NCBI GenBank assembly: GCA_902773925.1
Contig: CACYGI010000001.1
Location: forward strand, 1-64,000
Direction of reading: 5' to 3'
Length of the DNA: 64,000 bases
Origin: an uncultured Bacteroidia bacterium
Lineage (GTDB): Bacteria > Bacteroidota > Bacteroidia > Bacteroidales > UBA932
Shown here: positions 42,363 to 52,958 of the stretch, one piece after another
How positions within the stretch are numbered: position 1 is the stretch's first letter
Layout: every line of letters starts with the position of its first letter
The notes under the pieces: generated by a model
The model's database searches: none
What the model was told of the DNA's origin: nothing
The model's input: only the letters and a program-made list of their open reading frames with translations
Made by a program: the position numbers and the translations under genes

Positions 42363-44396
42363 ATGGCAAAGAATATGAAAAAGCAATATATACTCCTTAC
42401 AGCACTGCTGTTCGCGTTTACGGCCTGCTCCGTCGAGCCCGTAGAGGTCATCCCTGCAGGATCGAAAGTCGTAATCAACGCATATAACGAAGGAGCGGCA
42501 GATACCCGTACCACCGTCATCGACGGCGGCACCCACCTCTACTGGGAGAGCGGCGAGCAGATCAAGATCTTCTGCAACGGCAATTCCGGCAAACTCACTT
42601 CGCAAAACACCACTCTGGCCGACGTAGCGCGATTCGAAGGCACGTTCCCCGTAGCCATCGGCACTACCGAAGGCACCATCGGCGGCAGCAACGCCATCTG
42701 GGCCCTCTATCCCTACAGGGATGACGCCCAGTCCGACGGCGCATCGGTCACCACCACATTGGAGGACAAGCAGACGGGCCGCGTCGGCAGCTTCGCCAAG
42801 AACACTTTCATCACACTCGGAAAGTCCACCAACTTTGACGTTGCCTTCTACAATGTCACAAGCGGACTCTGCTTTACCCTCGTCAACGAAGGTATCCGAA
42901 GCATCACCTTCGAGAGCGCCGGCGGCGAGGCGATTGCGGGCACATTCAAGGCTGTATTCGATGGAAACCTGCCGGTCGTCCAGCAGATCACCGATGGACG
43001 CTCATCAGTGACCCTGACGGCTCCTGACGGCGGTATGTTCGAGACGGGCAAGACCTATTATATAGTCACCCTGCCCCAGACACTGGCGAGCGGCTTCAAA
43101 GTCACCTTCAAGAGGGCTTCCGAATATGCCGAGCGCAGCACTTCAAACCCCATCATCTTCAGTCGCGGCGTATTCCGCTCCATAGAGAATATCGATGATG
43201 GCGTGACCTTCGAGTGGCTTATGGATTCACCCGTAGATATGGGTCTGAGCGTCAAGTGGTGCACCAACAACCTGGGCGCGACCTCGGCTCTCGACGGCGG
43301 CGCATTCTTCGCCTGGGGCGAGACCGCAACCAAGACAGATTTCAGCTGGACGACCTACGCGTGGGGCACTGGCGCAGACGCCCTGACCAAGTACACCTCC
43401 ACGGACAACAAGATCACCCTGGCGCTGGACGATGATGCAGCATACAATGCTCTGGGCGAGCACTGGAGACTTCCTACCCGTAGTGAGATCAACGAACTGC
43501 TGGCAACCCGGACCAATCCCAATTACAGCTGGACATGGAACGAAGATCCCGCCGGCTGGATGGTCAAGTACCTGGTCAACGGCAACCGTATTTTCTTCCC
43601 GCTTCCGGGAGGTGTTACCGGCACCAGCCCCTTCTCTGTCGGAGAGAGTGGCTTCTACTGGTCTTCCACCCGTGACACGGATTATCCCGAAAAGGCCGGC
43701 CTGCTTATGCTCACCTCAACCGACGCGAGCGCCACTGAAGGAACGCGTTACATCGGCCGCAGCATCCGCCCCGTCTATCAGGATGATATAGGTGTCAAAG
43801 CCGTCGAATTCGGCCTCAGCGTCAAATGGGCTGAATGCAACCTGGGGGCCACCAACATCGAAGACTTCGGCGATTATTATGCGTGGGGCGAGACCGAGCT
43901 TAAGACCACTTACAACTGGACTACCTACATCTGGTGCATGGGCTATGAATCGACCCTTACCAAGTACTGCAACATCTCAAATTTCGGTTATATGGGCTAT
44001 AATGACGGCAAGACCCAGCTGGATCCCGAAGATGACGTGGTCCATTCCAAGTTCGGCGGCAAGTGGCGCATGCCTTCAGGAGCAGAGATCACCGAACTGG
44101 CCGATACCCGGAAGGACAAGGCACATTACACCTGGGAGTGGACTACGATTGGCGCTAACTACGGATGGCGGGTGACATACCTTGTCAACGGCAACAGCCT
44201 GTTCTTCCCCGTCGCCGGCTCAATGTCGGGCTCTTCGCTGGTCAATGGCAACAACGTCGGGTATTACTGGTCATCCTCACTGGTACAGACCAGTCCCAAC
44301 GACGTGACCTATTTCTACCTCGGTCCCGGCGGTATCGGCACCAACACCGGCTACCGCTTCTACGGCCGCAGCATCCGTCCCGTCCTGGAATACTGA
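42363..44396 (+). CDS. Surface lipoprotein: fimbrillin-like N-terminus, two FISUMP-like domains
   Basis: 677 residues from MAKNMKKQYILL (MKKQYILL is an alternative). Lipobox FTAC. Residues ~30-290 form a fimbrillin-like module (TRTTVIDGGTHLYWESGEQI). Two tandem copies of a ~190-residue domain follow, each opening VDMGLSVKW or VEFGLSVKW, then LGATS/LGATN, AWGET, WR(L/M)P, and closing YWSS...GRSIRPV. This resembles FISUMP/DUF1566-type surface domains. Likely a surface adhesin or carbohydrate-binding protein; the ligand is unknown. Confidence 0.78.
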   Translation: MAKNMKKQYILLTALLFAFTACSVEPVEVIPAGSKVVINAYNEGAADTRTTVIDGGTHLYWESGEQIKIFCNGNSGKLTSQNTTLADVARFEGTFPVAIGTTEGTIGGSNAIWALYPYRDDAQSDGASVTTTLEDKQTGRVGSFAKNTFITLGKSTNFDVAFYNVTSGLCFTLVNEGIRSITFESAGGEAIAGTFKAVFDGNLPVVQQITDGRSSVTLTAPDGGMFETGKTYYIVTLPQTLASGFKVTFKRASEYAERSTSNPIIFSRGVFRSIENIDDGVTFEWLMDSPVDMGLSVKWCTNNLGATSALDGGAFFAWGETATKTDFSWTTYAWGTGADALTKYTSTDNKITLALDDDAAYNALGEHWRLPTRSEINELLATRTNPNYSWTWNEDPAGWMVKYLVNGNRIFFPLPGGVTGTSPFSVGESGFYWSSTRDTDYPEKAGLLMLTSTDASATEGTRYIGRSIRPVYQDDIGVKAVEFGLSVKWAECNLGATNIEDFGDYYAWGETELKTTYNWTTYIWCMGYESTLTKYCNISNFGYMGYNDGKTQLDPEDDVVHSKFGGKWRMPSGAEITELADTRKDKAHYTWEWTTIGANYGWRVTYLVNGNSLFFPVAGSMSGSSLVNGNNVGYYWSSSLVQTSPNDVTYFYLGPGGIGTNTGYRFYGRSIRPVLEY

Positions 44397-44406
44397 TAAC
44401 ACATCT

Positions 44407-44438
44407 TCACTGCCGGACTCTTTCCGGCAGTGATTTGT
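44407..44438 (+). terminator. Terminator of the surface lipoprotein gene
   Basis: 10-bp perfect stem TCACTGCCGG / CCGGCAGTGA, 7-nt loop, then TTTGT. Confidence 0.8.
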
Positions 44439-44449
44439 CGAACATAATA

Positions 44450-44485
44450 AAAATCCGGCTCCCCACAATCGGGGAGCCGGATTTT
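44450..44485 (-). terminator. Terminator of the ribosomal operon
   Basis: 15-bp perfect stem AAAATCCGGCTCCCC / GGGGAGCCGGATTTT with a 6-nt loop; the minus-strand tail continues TATTATG. It closes the rplP-rplQ transcript. Confidence 0.9.
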
Positions 44486-44504
44486 AAGTAAGAGGAGGAG
44501 GCTG

Positions 44505-45089
44505 TTATTTGCCGCCGGTCTTACGGGGAGCCGCGACCTTCTTGGCAGGAGCAGCTGCCTTGGTCGAAACCTTTGCAGTGTCCTTCTTGGCAGCAGTCTT
44601 CTTTGCGGGAGCCTTCTTTGCAGCAGGAGCAGCTTCGCCCTCTGCCTTGGGCTCTGCAGCCTTCTTGGCGCCACCGCTGCGGCGGGTGCTCTTCTTGGGA
44701 GCCTCAGCCTTTGCGGGAGCGACTGCAGCATCGCTGAAGTCGACGAGTTCCATAATAGCCATATCGGCTGCATCACCGACGCGGAAACCGGTCTTGAGGA
44801 TGCGGGTGTATCCGCCCGGACGGTCAGCGATCTTCGGAGCGACTACGCGGAACAGCTCACTGACGGCCTCTTTCTGCTTCAGATAGCTGAAGACGATACG
44901 ACGGGAGTGAGTGGTATCCTCTTTCGACTTGGTAATCAGCGGTTCGACGTAATCCTTCAGAGCCTTGGCCTTTTCGACGGTCGTCTCAATGCGCTTGTGA
45001 AGAATCAGGGAAGACGCCATATTGGCCAGCATGGCCTTACGGTGACCGCTCTTGCGACCCAGGTGGTTGATTGCCTTATTGTGTCTCAT
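44505..45089 (-). CDS. rplQ: 50S ribosomal protein L17 with Lys/Ala-rich extension
   Basis: 194 residues. The first ~120 are canonical L17 ([40 protein letters not shown]). A ~70-residue C-terminal tail of Ala, Lys and Pro ([15 protein letters not shown]) follows; such basic tails are common in Bacteroidota L17. Last gene of the operon, 2 nt after rpoA. Confidence 0.95.
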   Translation of the reverse strand: MRHNKAINHLGRKSGHRKAMLANMASSLILHKRIETTVEKAKALKDYVEPLITKSKEDTTHSRRIVFSYLKQKEAVSELFRVVAPKIADRPGGYTRILKTGFRVGDAADMAIMELVDFSDAAVAPAKAEAPKKSTRRSGGAKKAAEPKAEGEAAPAAKKAPAKKTAAKKDTAKVSTKAAAPAKKVAAPRKTGGK

Positions 45090-45091
45090 AA

Positions 45092-46090
45092 TTATTTTTC
45101 TTTAGATTCGATGTTATACTTGCTGATATCCATACCGAAGTTGAGTCTCAGACGGTCTACAAGGGCGTCGATCTCGCTCAGCGACTTCTTGCCGAAGTTG
45201 CGGAACTTCATCAGTTCGCTGCGCTGGTGCGAAACCAGGTCGGCGAACGTCTCGATCTGGGCGGCCTTGAGGCAGTTGAGAGCGCGTACCGAAAGCTCCA
45301 TATCCGAAAGCTTGGTGAGAAGCATATGGCGCATGCGAAGTGACTCTTCGTCAAGCTCCTTGGTCTCACTCTCGGGTGCGGTCTCCAGAGATATCTTCTC
45401 GTCGGAGAAGAGCATGAAATGATAAATCAGGATCTTTGCAGCCTCATTGAGGGCCTCTTTCGGGTGAATCGATCCGTCGGTCTCAATCTCAATCGTGAGC
45501 TTGTCATAGTCGGTCTTCTGATCGACACGGCAGTCCTCGACGATGTAGTTGACATTGCGGATAGGAGTGAAGATCGAGTCGATTGCGATGGTATCGACCG
45601 GCGCATTCTCGACCTTGTTCTCCTCGGAGGGAACGTAACCGCGTCCCTTGCCGATACGGACTTCCATCTTGATCTCAACGGAAGGCTCCATCGAGCAGAT
45701 GTGAAGTTCGGGATTGAGCACCTTGAAAGAGGACAGTGCCTTCGAGATATCCTCGGCCGTGAATTCCTGCTTCCCACCGACAGTAACGTTTACCACCTCG
45801 CCGTCAACGTCATCGATCATTCTCTTGAGACGGATCTTCTTGAGATTGAGGATGATGTCCACGACACTCTCAATGACACCGGGGATGGTGTCGAATTCGT
45901 GGCTTACGCCGTCGATTCTGATTGAGGTGATGGCAAAACCTTCCAAAGAGGAGAGGAGGATGCGACGAAGGGCGTTACCGATCGTCGTACCGTAACCAGG
46001 CTCCAGGGGGCGGAATTCAAAGCGTCCGAAAGTATCGGAAGATTCGAGCATTATGACCTTGTCCGGTTTCTGAAATGCTAAAATTGCCAT
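45092..46090 (-). CDS. rpoA: DNA-directed RNA polymerase subunit alpha
   Basis: 332 residues. The N-terminal domain for assembly shows [20 protein letters not shown]. The C-terminal domain for UP-element and activator contacts shows [20 protein letters not shown] and [17 protein letters not shown]. Within the alpha operon between rpsD and rplQ, as usual. Confidence 0.98.
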   Translation of the reverse strand: MAILAFQKPDKVIMLESSDTFGRFEFRPLEPGYGTTIGNALRRILLSSLEGFAITSIRIDGVSHEFDTIPGVIESVVDIILNLKKIRLKRMIDDVDGEVVNVTVGGKQEFTAEDISKALSSFKVLNPELHICSMEPSVEIKMEVRIGKGRGYVPSEENKVENAPVDTIAIDSIFTPIRNVNYIVEDCRVDQKTDYDKLTIEIETDGSIHPKEALNEAAKILIYHFMLFSDEKISLETAPESETKELDEESLRMRHMLLTKLSDMELSVRALNCLKAAQIETFADLVSHQRSELMKFRNFGKKSLSEIDALVDRLRLNFGMDISKYNIESKEK

Positions 46091-46134
46091 ATTGTTGTTT
46101 TTTTAGTTATCAGTGTGTTGCAAAAAATCAGCCG

Positions 46135-46740
46135 TTACTTGGAGTACAACTCGACGATCAGCTGCTCGTTGATGGTCTCAGGAATCTCTTCGCGGACGGG
46201 CATGGTCGTCAGCTTGCCGACGAACTTTGCGCCATCCCACTCGAGCCAGGAGCACTTGGCGGGTGCGGAAGCAAGGCTGTTCTGGACAACCTCGAGGCTC
46301 TTGGAACGCTCGCGGACACCGACGATGTCACCAGGGCGGACCTGTGCGGAAGGCACGTTGCAGACTTCACCGTTGAGGGTGATGTGGCAGTGCGATACCA
46401 GCTGACGTGCAGCTGCACGCGTAGGAGCGATACCGAGGCGGTAAACGAGGTTGTCAATGCGGGTCTCAAGCAGGAGGATGAGGTTTTCGCCGGTGCGGCC
46501 CTTCATCCTGTTTGCCTTTGCATAGAGGTTGCGGAACTGACGCTCGAGCAGGCCGTAGGTGTACTTCACCTTCTGCTTCTCGGCGAGCTGGATGCCGTAC
46601 TCAGAAGTCTTCTTGCGCTTCTTTGCAAGGCCGTGCTGTCCCGGAGGATAGTTCTTCTTTTCGAAATACTTGTCGGGGCCGTAGATCGGTTCCCCGAATT
46701 TGCGGGCTATTTTGGTTGTGGGCCCTGTATATCTTGCCAT
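46135..46740 (-). CDS. rpsD: 30S ribosomal protein S4
   Basis: 201 residues. [20 protein letters not shown] start, S4 RNA-binding fold with [22 protein letters not shown] and [10 protein letters not shown]. No zinc cysteines at the N-terminus (C- type). A 44-nt gap separates it from rpoA. Confidence 0.98.
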   Translation of the reverse strand: MARYTGPTTKIARKFGEPIYGPDKYFEKKNYPPGQHGLAKKRKKTSEYGIQLAEKQKVKYTYGLLERQFRNLYAKANRMKGRTGENLILLLETRIDNLVYRLGIAPTRAAARQLVSHCHITLNGEVCNVPSAQVRPGDIVGVRERSKSLEVVQNSLASAPAKCSWLEWDGAKFVGKLTTMPVREEIPETINEQLIVELYSK

Positions 46741-46770
46741 AATCCGAATACTTTTAAGTTAGACGAAAAA

Positions 46771-47160
46771 TTAGACGCGGCGACGGCCCTTGGGGCGGCA
46801 ACCGTTGTGAGGAATCGGGGTCACGTCGATGATCTCGGTGATCTCGATACCTGCGCCGTTGAGAGCGCGGATGGCAGATTCACGGCCTGAACCGGGACCC
46901 TTGACATAAGCCTTGATCTTGCGCAGACCGAGGTCGTAAGCGACCTTTGCGCAATCCTGTGCGGCGACCTGGGCTGCGTACGGAGTGTTCTTCTTCGAAC
47001 CGCGGAAACCCATCTTGCCGGCAGAAGACCAGCTGATGACCTGACCGGTACTGTTGGTCAGGGTAACGATGACATTGTTGAAAGTCGACGAAATATGAGC
47101 CTGACCATAGGCGTCAACCTTGACAACTCTCTTTTTGCTTGTTGTAGTTTTCTTTGCCAT
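46771..47160 (-). CDS. rpsK: 30S ribosomal protein S11
   Basis: 129 residues. Motifs [36 protein letters not shown] and [16 protein letters not shown]. Platform protein of the small subunit contacting the mRNA exit region. Confidence 0.98.
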   Translation of the reverse strand: MAKKTTTSKKRVVKVDAYGQAHISSTFNNVIVTLTNSTGQVISWSSAGKMGFRGSKKNTPYAAQVAAQDCAKVAYDLGLRKIKAYVKGPGSGRESAIRALNGAGIEITEIIDVTPIPHNGCRPKGRRRV

Positions 47161-47170
47161 AATCTAAGCC

Positions 47171-47548
47171 TTATTTAGTTGCTTTCTTCTTGTTAGCGAC
47201 AGTCTTCTTGCGACCCTTGCGCGTGCGGGCATTGTTCTTGGTGCTCTGACCGCGGACAGGGAGGCCGAGACGGTGACGGATACCGCGATAGCAGCCGATA
47301 TCCATCAGACGCTTGATGTTGAGCTGAACGGAGGAACGAAGTTCGCCCTCGATCTTGTATTCGTTTGCAATCTTGCTGCGGATTGCAGTAACCTGATCGT
47401 CAGACCAGTCCTTGACCTTGATGTTCTCGTCAATGCCGAGCTCAGCGAGGATCTTGCTGGCGCTGCTGCGACCGATACCGAAGATATAGGTCAGACCTAT
47501 AACTCCACGTTTGTTGTTGGGTAAATCAACACCGGCTATACGTGCCAT
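47171..47548 (-). CDS. rpsM: 30S ribosomal protein S13
   Basis: 125 residues. [19 protein letters not shown] start, [20 protein letters not shown] near the C-terminus. Head protein making intersubunit bridges; precedes rpsK by 10 nt. Confidence 0.98.
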   Translation of the reverse strand: MARIAGVDLPNNKRGVIGLTYIFGIGRSSASKILAELGIDENIKVKDWSDDQVTAIRSKIANEYKIEGELRSSVQLNIKRLMDIGCYRGIRHRLGLPVRGQSTKNNARTRKGRKKTVANKKKATK

Positions 47549-47586
47549 AATTTATTATTGCTTTTTTGTTCTTTACAGTTTAAAAA

Positions 47587-47703
47587 TTATCCCTGGCGCA
47601 TCTTGAACTTGGGGTTTTTCTTGCAGATAACATAAAGACGGCCTTTGCGCTTGACGAACTTACAATCCTCACTGCGCTTTTTGATGGATGCTTTTACTTT
47701 CAT
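47587..47703 (-). CDS. rpmJ: 50S ribosomal protein L36
   Basis: 38 residues read from the sequence: starts [17 protein letters not shown] and ends NPKFKMRQG. Of the usual zinc-binding set it keeps two cysteines (SEDCKFV, YVICKKN) and has Lys/Met where Cys/His would follow, so zinc binding is doubtful. Lies between infA and rpsM. Confidence 0.95.
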   Translation of the reverse strand: MKVKASIKKRSEDCKFVKRKGRLYVICKKNPKFKMRQG

Positions 47704-47717
47704 TTGTGTATGTTTTT

Positions 47718-47936
47718 TTATTTGTATCTGAAGGAAATCCGACCTTTAGTCAGGTCATACGGAGACATTTCTACGCGCACCTTGTCACCGGGAAGGATGC
47801 GGATGTAATGCATACGCATCTTGCCCGATATGTGGGCGATTATCACGTGCCCGTTGTCAAGCTCAACGCGGAACATCGCATTGGACAGGGCCTCGATGAT
47901 GGTACCTTCTTTTTCGATTGATGACTGTTTCGGCAT
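47718..47936 (-). CDS. infA: Translation initiation factor IF-1
   Basis: 72 residues from [20 protein letters not shown]1-like OB fold with [20 protein letters not shown] and [15 protein letters not shown]. Normal length; the longer frame reaches back into the map stop region and is not used. Confidence 0.97.
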   Translation of the reverse strand: MPKQSSIEKEGTIIEALSNAMFRVELDNGHVIIAHISGKMRMHYIRILPGDKVRVEMSPYDLTKGRISFRYK

Positions 47937-47955
47937 AAATGTCTTGTTTGTCTGA

Positions 47956-48726
47956 CTATTGTTGATTTTTCTCGATGTATTCAAAAGTTGACAGAACTTC
48001 GGGGACCGGACGGCGGATGGCGACCGTCAGCTCGAAGTGGGCGGACTTGCGTCCGTCGGCGGTCAGGACGCCCCAGCCGTTATCGGCCAGATAAACGTCC
48101 TTCACGCCTGCATTGACCATCGGCTCGATGCAGATGACCATGCCTTCGCGCAGCTTGACGCCGTGTCCCTTCCTGCCGTAATTCGGAACTTCCGGGCTCT
48201 CGTGCATATTTGCACCGATGCCGTGTCCGACCAACTCTCTTACGACAGAGTATCCGAGGCTTTCGACATAGGACTGCACTGCATCTCCTATATCGCCCAC
48301 GCGTCCGCCGGGGACTGCCTTGCCGATGCCGCGGTAGAGTGAAGTCTTGGTCGCTTCGAGAAGCGCACGGTCCTCTTCACTGATGCGGCCTACGGCAAAT
48401 GTATAGGCGCTGTCCCCGTAATACCCTCTGTAACGCGTTCCGCAATCGACCGACACGATATCGCCTTCTTTCAGTTTGTAGTCGGAAGGGAAACCGTGCA
48501 CGACCGTATCGTTGACCGAGATACAGAGCGTATAAGGGAATCCACCGTAACCAAGGAAGCCGGGCTCTGCGCCCATACCCCTGATATACTTCTCGGCGAT
48601 CACGTCCAATTCCTTGGTCGTGATACCGGGAGCTATATGGCGGCCCACCTCAGCCAGTGTCTTTGACACCATCTGGGCATTCTCGCGCAGCAGGGAGATC
48701 TCTTCTTCGGTTCTGAGTTTTATCAT
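47956..48726 (-). CDS. map: Type I methionine aminopeptidase
   Basis: 256 residues. Removes the initiator Met. Metal ligands: Asp in [20 protein letters not shown], His in [17 protein letters not shown], Glu in MVICIEPMV. The usual position between secY and infA. Confidence 0.97.
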   Translation of the reverse strand: MIKLRTEEEISLLRENAQMVSKTLAEVGRHIAPGITTKELDVIAEKYIRGMGAEPGFLGYGGFPYTLCISVNDTVVHGFPSDYKLKEGDIVSVDCGTRYRGYYGDSAYTFAVGRISEEDRALLEATKTSLYRGIGKAVPGGRVGDIGDAVQSYVESLGYSVVRELVGHGIGANMHESPEVPNYGRKGHGVKLREGMVICIEPMVNAGVKDVYLADNGWGVLTADGRKSAHFELTVAIRRPVPEVLSTFEYIEKNQQ

Positions 48727-48741
48727 CTTCTGAGTTTTAGC

Positions 48742-50067
48742 TTACATACCTGAGCGGCCTTTGAGGCGTCCAGCCTTCATAAGTCCGTCATAGTGACGCA
48801 TAAGCAAGTGACTTTCGATATGCTGGAGCGTATCCAGGATGACGCCTACGAGAATCAGCAGTGAAGTGCCGCCGTAGAAGCTTGCAAACTGGTTGTTGAC
48901 ACCGAGCATACGTGCAAATGCCGGCAGGATCGCGACCAGAGCCAGGAATATTGACCCGGGCAGCGTGATGCGTGACATGATGGAATCGATATAATCCGCA
49001 GTTTTCTTGCCGGGCTTGCAGCCGGGAATGAAACCGCCGTTCTTCTTCATTTCTTCGGCCATATTGGTGGGGTTCACGGTAATAGCGGTGTAGAAGTACG
49101 TGAATAGGATCACCATAATGGCGAAGACGAAGTTATACCAGAAACCTGTAGTGTTGTTGAAAGCAGCAGCAAGGCCCTTTGCAGCATTGATGTTGGAGAA
49201 CATCATCGGGAGCACCATCAGCGCCTGGGCGAAGATGATCGGCATGACGCCGGCAGCGTTCACCTTGAGCGGAATGTACTGGCGCGCACCGCCATACTGC
49301 TTGTTGCCTACAATGCGCTTGGCATACTGTACCGGAATCTTGCGCACTGCCTGGACGAGGGCGATCGTAGCGATGAATACGAAGAAGAGGACGACGAGCT
49401 CAACGATAAGCATAAGGAAGCCACCGTTGGTCTGGTTGACCTTCTCAGTGATCTCGAGCCACAGCGCCATCGGAAGACGTGCGAGGATACCGATCATAAT
49501 GATCAGGGAAATACCATTACCAATGCCGCGGTCTGTAATTCTTTCACCTAACCACATAACGAACATCGTACCGCCGATCAGGATGAGGGTCGCAAAGATG
49601 TTGTACCAACCTCCGGTGATGCTGGAGACGAATGCCTCCGGCGGGAGAGTGGAGTGCAGGCTGGCCATATAAGCCGGGCCCTGGATTGCGAGGATCAGGA
49701 TCGTCAGGTAACGAGTATATTGATTCATCTTGCGGCGGCCGCTCTCGCCCTCACGCTGGAGGCGCTGGAAGAACGGGAACATCACACCCAGAAGCTGGAT
49801 GACGATGGATGCCGAGATGTAAGGCATAACGCCCAGTGCGAAGATCGAAGCATTACCGAACGCACCGCCGGAGAACATGTTGAGCAGTCCGACGAGGCCT
49901 TCGGAAGACTTAGCCTGAAGTGAAGCAAGCTGAGAAGCGTCGATACCCGGAAGCACGATGTAGCTGCCGAGACGGTAGACAGCAACCAATGCCAAGGTAT
50001 AGAGGATTCTCTTGCGAAGATCTTCAATCTTGAAAATATTGGCTATTGTTTGGAAAAAACGCTTCAT
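48742..50067 (-). CDS. secY: Preprotein translocase subunit SecY
   Basis: 441 residues, ten membrane segments. SecY signatures include YRLGSYIVLPGID, GVMPYISASIVIQLL and GIGNGISLIIMIGI; cytoplasmic loop QGGARQ-type KQYGGARQYIPLKVNAAGVM. Channel of the Sec export machinery. Follows rplO by 7 nt. Confidence 0.98.
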   Translation of the reverse strand: MKRFFQTIANIFKIEDLRKRILYTLALVAVYRLGSYIVLPGIDASQLASLQAKSSEGLVGLLNMFSGGAFGNASIFALGVMPYISASIVIQLLGVMFPFFQRLQREGESGRRKMNQYTRYLTILILAIQGPAYMASLHSTLPPEAFVSSITGGWYNIFATLILIGGTMFVMWLGERITDRGIGNGISLIIMIGILARLPMALWLEITEKVNQTNGGFLMLIVELVVLFFVFIATIALVQAVRKIPVQYAKRIVGNKQYGGARQYIPLKVNAAGVMPIIFAQALMVLPMMFSNINAAKGLAAAFNNTTGFWYNFVFAIMVILFTYFYTAITVNPTNMAEEMKKNGGFIPGCKPGKKTADYIDSIMSRITLPGSIFLALVAILPAFARMLGVNNQFASFYGGTSLLILVGVILDTLQHIESHLLMRHYDGLMKAGRLKGRSGM

Positions 50068-50074
50068 AATGCTT

Positions 50075-50521
50075 TTAGATAATGGTTACTGTACCACCAA
50101 GCTCCACGATCTTCTTTGCTGCGGCAGCGGAGAATGCATCTGCCGTGACGTCGAGTTTTGCAGTGAGTTCGCCCTTGGCCAGAATCTTCACAGCGTCGTT
50201 CTTGGAAACGTAGCCGGCCTGGATCAGCACATCGGGATCGATGGCGGTGATACCGGCCTTCTCGCTGATAGTCTGAAGGACAGAGAGGTTGACGGCCTTG
50301 AACTCAACGCGGGTCGGATTCTTGAAGCCGAACTTGGGAAGGCGGCGCTGGATAGGCATCTGACCACCTTCGAAACCAAGCTTCTTGGCATAACCGGAAC
50401 GGCTCTTGGCACCATTGCTGCCTCGTCCGGCGGTCTTGCCGAGACCCGAACCGGGACCACGGCCAACTCTCTTTACTGTTCTGGTAGAACCTTCTGCAGG
50501 TTTGAGATTATGCAAATTCAT
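50075..50521 (-). CDS. rplO: 50S ribosomal protein L15
   Basis: 148 residues. Gly/Arg-rich N-terminal extension (RVGRGPGSGLGKTAGRGSNG) and GFEGGQMPIQRRLPKFGF. A Shine-Dalgarno-like TAAAGGAGG, merged with the rpmD stop, lies about 7 nt before the ATG. Confidence 0.98.
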   Translation of the reverse strand: MNLHNLKPAEGSTRTVKRVGRGPGSGLGKTAGRGSNGAKSRSGYAKKLGFEGGQMPIQRRLPKFGFKNPTRVEFKAVNLSVLQTISEKAGITAIDPDVLIQAGYVSKNDAVKILAKGELTAKLDVTADAFSAAAAKKIVELGGTVTII

Positions 50522-50534
50522 TGTAGTTCCTCCT

Positions 50535-50717
50535 TTACTTTACTTCCTCAACCTGGACAAGGTGGAGGACCTTTTCGATCATACCTTTGGTCACCGGGGT
50601 AACCTCGACCTCTACGGTCTGGTGCATGCGGTGGATACCGAGGGAATAGAGATTGGCAATCTGACGCTTGGTTGCGCCGCTGCGGCTCTTAATCTGTGTT
50701 ACTTTAACTTTTGCCAT
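50535..50717 (-). CDS. rpmD: 50S ribosomal protein L30
   Basis: 60 residues from MAKVKVTQIKSRSGA, with LYSLGIHRMHQTVEVEVTP. A Shine-Dalgarno-like AAGGAGG fused with the rpsE stop (TAAGGAGG) sits 8 nt before the ATG, deciding the start over the longer frame. Confidence 0.96.
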   Translation of the reverse strand: MAKVKVTQIKSRSGATKRQIANLYSLGIHRMHQTVEVEVTPVTKGMIEKVLHLVQVEEVK

Positions 50718-50730
50718 GATGCGAACCTCC

Positions 50731-51249
50731 TTAACCGTTAAAGACTTTTTCCATCGGGATACCGCGGAGGCCTGCAACCGTGTAAGCGTCACGCATCTCT
50801 GCAAGAGCTGCGATGGTAGCCTTGACAAGGTTGTGAGGGTTGGATGAACCCTTGCTCTTTGCCAGCACGTCGGAAATACCGACAGACTCGAAAACTGCAC
50901 GCATTGCACCGCCGGCCTTTACACCGGTACCGGGAGCCGCGGGCTTCATAAATACGCGGGCGCCGCCGAATTTTGCGGACTGCTCGTGAGGAATGGTGGT
51001 CTTGCTCAGAGGAATCTTGATAAGGTTCTTCTTTGCATCTTCGATGCCCTTGGAGATGGCTGTCGTGACTTCGTTGGCTTTTCCGAGGCCATAGCCGACA
51101 ACACCCTTCTCATCGCCCACTACGACGATGGCTGCGAAGGAAAAGTGACGACCGCCCTTGGTGACCTTGGTCACACGCTGGACAGCAACCAGCCGGTCCT
51201 TAAGTTCGAGATCGGTGGTCTTGACTTTCTTTACATTGATATCTGCCAT
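50731..51249 (-). CDS. rpsE: 30S ribosomal protein S5
   Basis: 172 residues. [20 protein letters not shown] and [15 protein letters not shown] in the N-terminal dsRNA-binding-like domain; [20 protein letters not shown] in the C-terminal domain. Contributes to decoding accuracy. Confidence 0.98.
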   Translation of the reverse strand: MADINVKKVKTTDLELKDRLVAVQRVTKVTKGGRHFSFAAIVVVGDEKGVVGYGLGKANEVTTAISKGIEDAKKNLIKIPLSKTTIPHEQSAKFGGARVFMKPAAPGTGVKAGGAMRAVFESVGISDVLAKSKGSSNPHNLVKATIAALAEMRDAYTVAGLRGIPMEKVFNG

Positions 51250-51254
51250 AGCTC

Positions 51255-51617
51255 TTAGAATTTAAGGCCACCCTCACGGGCAGCGTCTGCCAAACTTTTA
51301 ACTCTTCCGTGATAGAGGTAACCGCCGCGGTCGAATGCCACGGTCTCGATACCCTTGGCCATTGCGCGCTCTGCGATAGCCTTGCCGACTACGGCTGCAG
51401 CCTCGCAACCGTTCTTGCCGGCGCACTGCTCTTTGAGGAGCTTGTCATTGGAGGAAGCAGATGCGAGTGTTACGCCCTTGGTGTCGTCGACGACCTGTGC
51501 GTAGATCTGCTTATTGCTGCGGAACACAACCAGGCGCGGCCTTTCGGGCGTACCGTTGACAACCTTGCGGATGCGGAAGTGAACTCTCTGTCTTCTTTCT
51601 TGTTTTGTCAATGCCAT
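51255..51617 (-). CDS. rplR: 50S ribosomal protein L18
   Basis: 120 residues. Basic N-terminus ([20 protein letters not shown]), [40 protein letters not shown]. 5S rRNA-binding. An AGGAG lies 8 nt before its ATG. Confidence 0.98.
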   Translation of the reverse strand: MALTKQERRQRVHFRIRKVVNGTPERPRLVVFRSNKQIYAQVVDDTKGVTLASASSNDKLLKEQCAGKNGCEAAAVVGKAIAERAMAKGIETVAFDRGGYLYHGRVKSLADAAREGGLKF

Positions 51618-51631
51618 AACTTTATCTCCTA

Positions 51632-52192
51632 TTATTTAGCACCTGCCGACTTACCGGCTTTGCGACGAAGCTGCTCACCGACGAACTTGATACCCTTACC
51701 CTTGTACGGTTCAGGCTTACGCAGTGAACGAACCTTGGCAGCGACCATTCCGAGGAGCTGCTTGTCGTGGCTCTTGAGGACTAACACAGGGTTCTGACCC
51801 TTCTTGACCGGCTCGGCCTCGCCCTTGACTTCCTTGGGGAGTTCGAACTGGATATCGTGTGAATAACCGAGGGTGAGGGTCACGATCTGACCGTTGACCT
51901 CAACGCGGTAACCGACACCGACGAGTTCCTGGCGGGTGGTGAAACCTTCGGAAACGCCCACTACCATATTGTGGATGAGTGCGCGATAAAGTCCGTGCAT
52001 GGAACGATGACGTGGATTGTCTGTAGGGCGGGTTACCGTTACTGTCGCTCCCTCTACGGAAACTTTGATGTCAGAATCCACTTTCTGGCACAGTTCTCCG
52101 AGCGGGCCTTTAACCTTTACCACATTGTCGTTACCGACTGTAACGGTAACGCCTGCGGGCAGGTGTACAGGTAATTTTCCAATTCTAGACAT
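51632..52192 (-). CDS. rplF: 50S ribosomal protein L6
   Basis: 186 residues. [36 protein letters not shown] and the C-terminal [20 protein letters not shown] motif. Near the factor-binding stalk base. Confidence 0.98.
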   Translation of the reverse strand: MSRIGKLPVHLPAGVTVTVGNDNVVKVKGPLGELCQKVDSDIKVSVEGATVTVTRPTDNPRHRSMHGLYRALIHNMVVGVSEGFTTRQELVGVGYRVEVNGQIVTLTLGYSHDIQFELPKEVKGEAEPVKKGQNPVLVLKSHDKQLLGMVAAKVRSLRKPEPYKGKGIKFVGEQLRRKAGKSAGAK

Positions 52193-52218
52193 TATTGTAG
52201 TTTTTTAATCGTTAACTG

Positions 52219-52614
52219 TTAGTAAACATAGCAGAGCAATTCGCCGCCGACGTTCAGCTCGCGAGCTTCCTTGTCGGTGATGATGCCCTTGGAGGTGGAG
52301 AGGATGGCGATACCCAGGCCGTTCAGGATGCGGGGCATTGAAGCCACGTCGGTGTACTGACGCAGACCGGGAGTGGAGATGCGTCCGATCTTCTTGATAG
52401 CCGCCTTCTTCGTCTCGGGATGATACTTGAGCGCAATCTTGATGGTGTTGACGGGGGTACCCTCGACTACCTTGTAAGCGAGGATGTAGCCCTTCTCGTG
52501 GAGGATGCGCGTGATCTCCACCTTCATCTTGGATGCAGGAGCCTCAACGGTCTTGTGACCTGCGAGGTATGCATTCCTGATTCTCGTAAGAAAATCTGCA
52601 ATTGGATCAGTCAT
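52219..52614 (-). CDS. rpsH: 30S ribosomal protein S8
   Basis: 131 residues. MTDPIADFLTRIRNAYLAGH, STPGLRQYTDVASMPRILNG and ILSTSKGIITDKEARE. Central domain assembly protein; in many bacteria also a translational repressor of the spc operon. A 73-nt gap with no gene separates it from rpsN. Confidence 0.98.
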   Translation of the reverse strand: MTDPIADFLTRIRNAYLAGHKTVEAPASKMKVEITRILHEKGYILAYKVVEGTPVNTIKIALKYHPETKKAAIKKIGRISTPGLRQYTDVASMPRILNGLGIAILSTSKGIITDKEARELNVGGELLCYVY

Positions 52615-52687
52615 TGTTTTTGTTTTTTGTGTTGATTCGACACCTGAGGTGCCCGATATCCAACTTGGTTTATATTATAAATAGGTA

Positions 52688-52957
52688 TTACCAGCTTGCC
52701 TTCTTAACGCCGGGGATCAGACCCTTGGAAGCCATCTCGCGGAACTGGATACGGCTGATACCGAACTGACGCATATAGCCCTTCGGACGGCCGGTGATCG
52801 AGCAGCGGTTGTGCTGGCGGACGGGAGATGCATTCTTCGGCAGCTTGTCGAGAGCCATCCACTCGCCTGCTTCGCGCAACGTCTTGCGCTTCTCGGCATA
52901 CTTGGCGCATAACTTGGCGCGCTTAACTTCGCGGGCCTTCATTGATTCCTTTGCCAT
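52688..52957 (-). CDS. rpsN: 30S ribosomal protein S14 (zinc-independent long form)
   Basis: 89 residues. Lacks the CxxC zinc motifs; keeps [20 protein letters not shown] and [11 protein letters not shown]. The long form is the usual one in Bacteroidota. Confidence 0.97.
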   Translation of the reverse strand: MAKESMKAREVKRAKLCAKYAEKRKTLREAGEWMALDKLPKNASPVRQHNRCSITGRPKGYMRQFGISRIQFREMASKGLIPGVKKASW

Positions 52958-52958
52958 A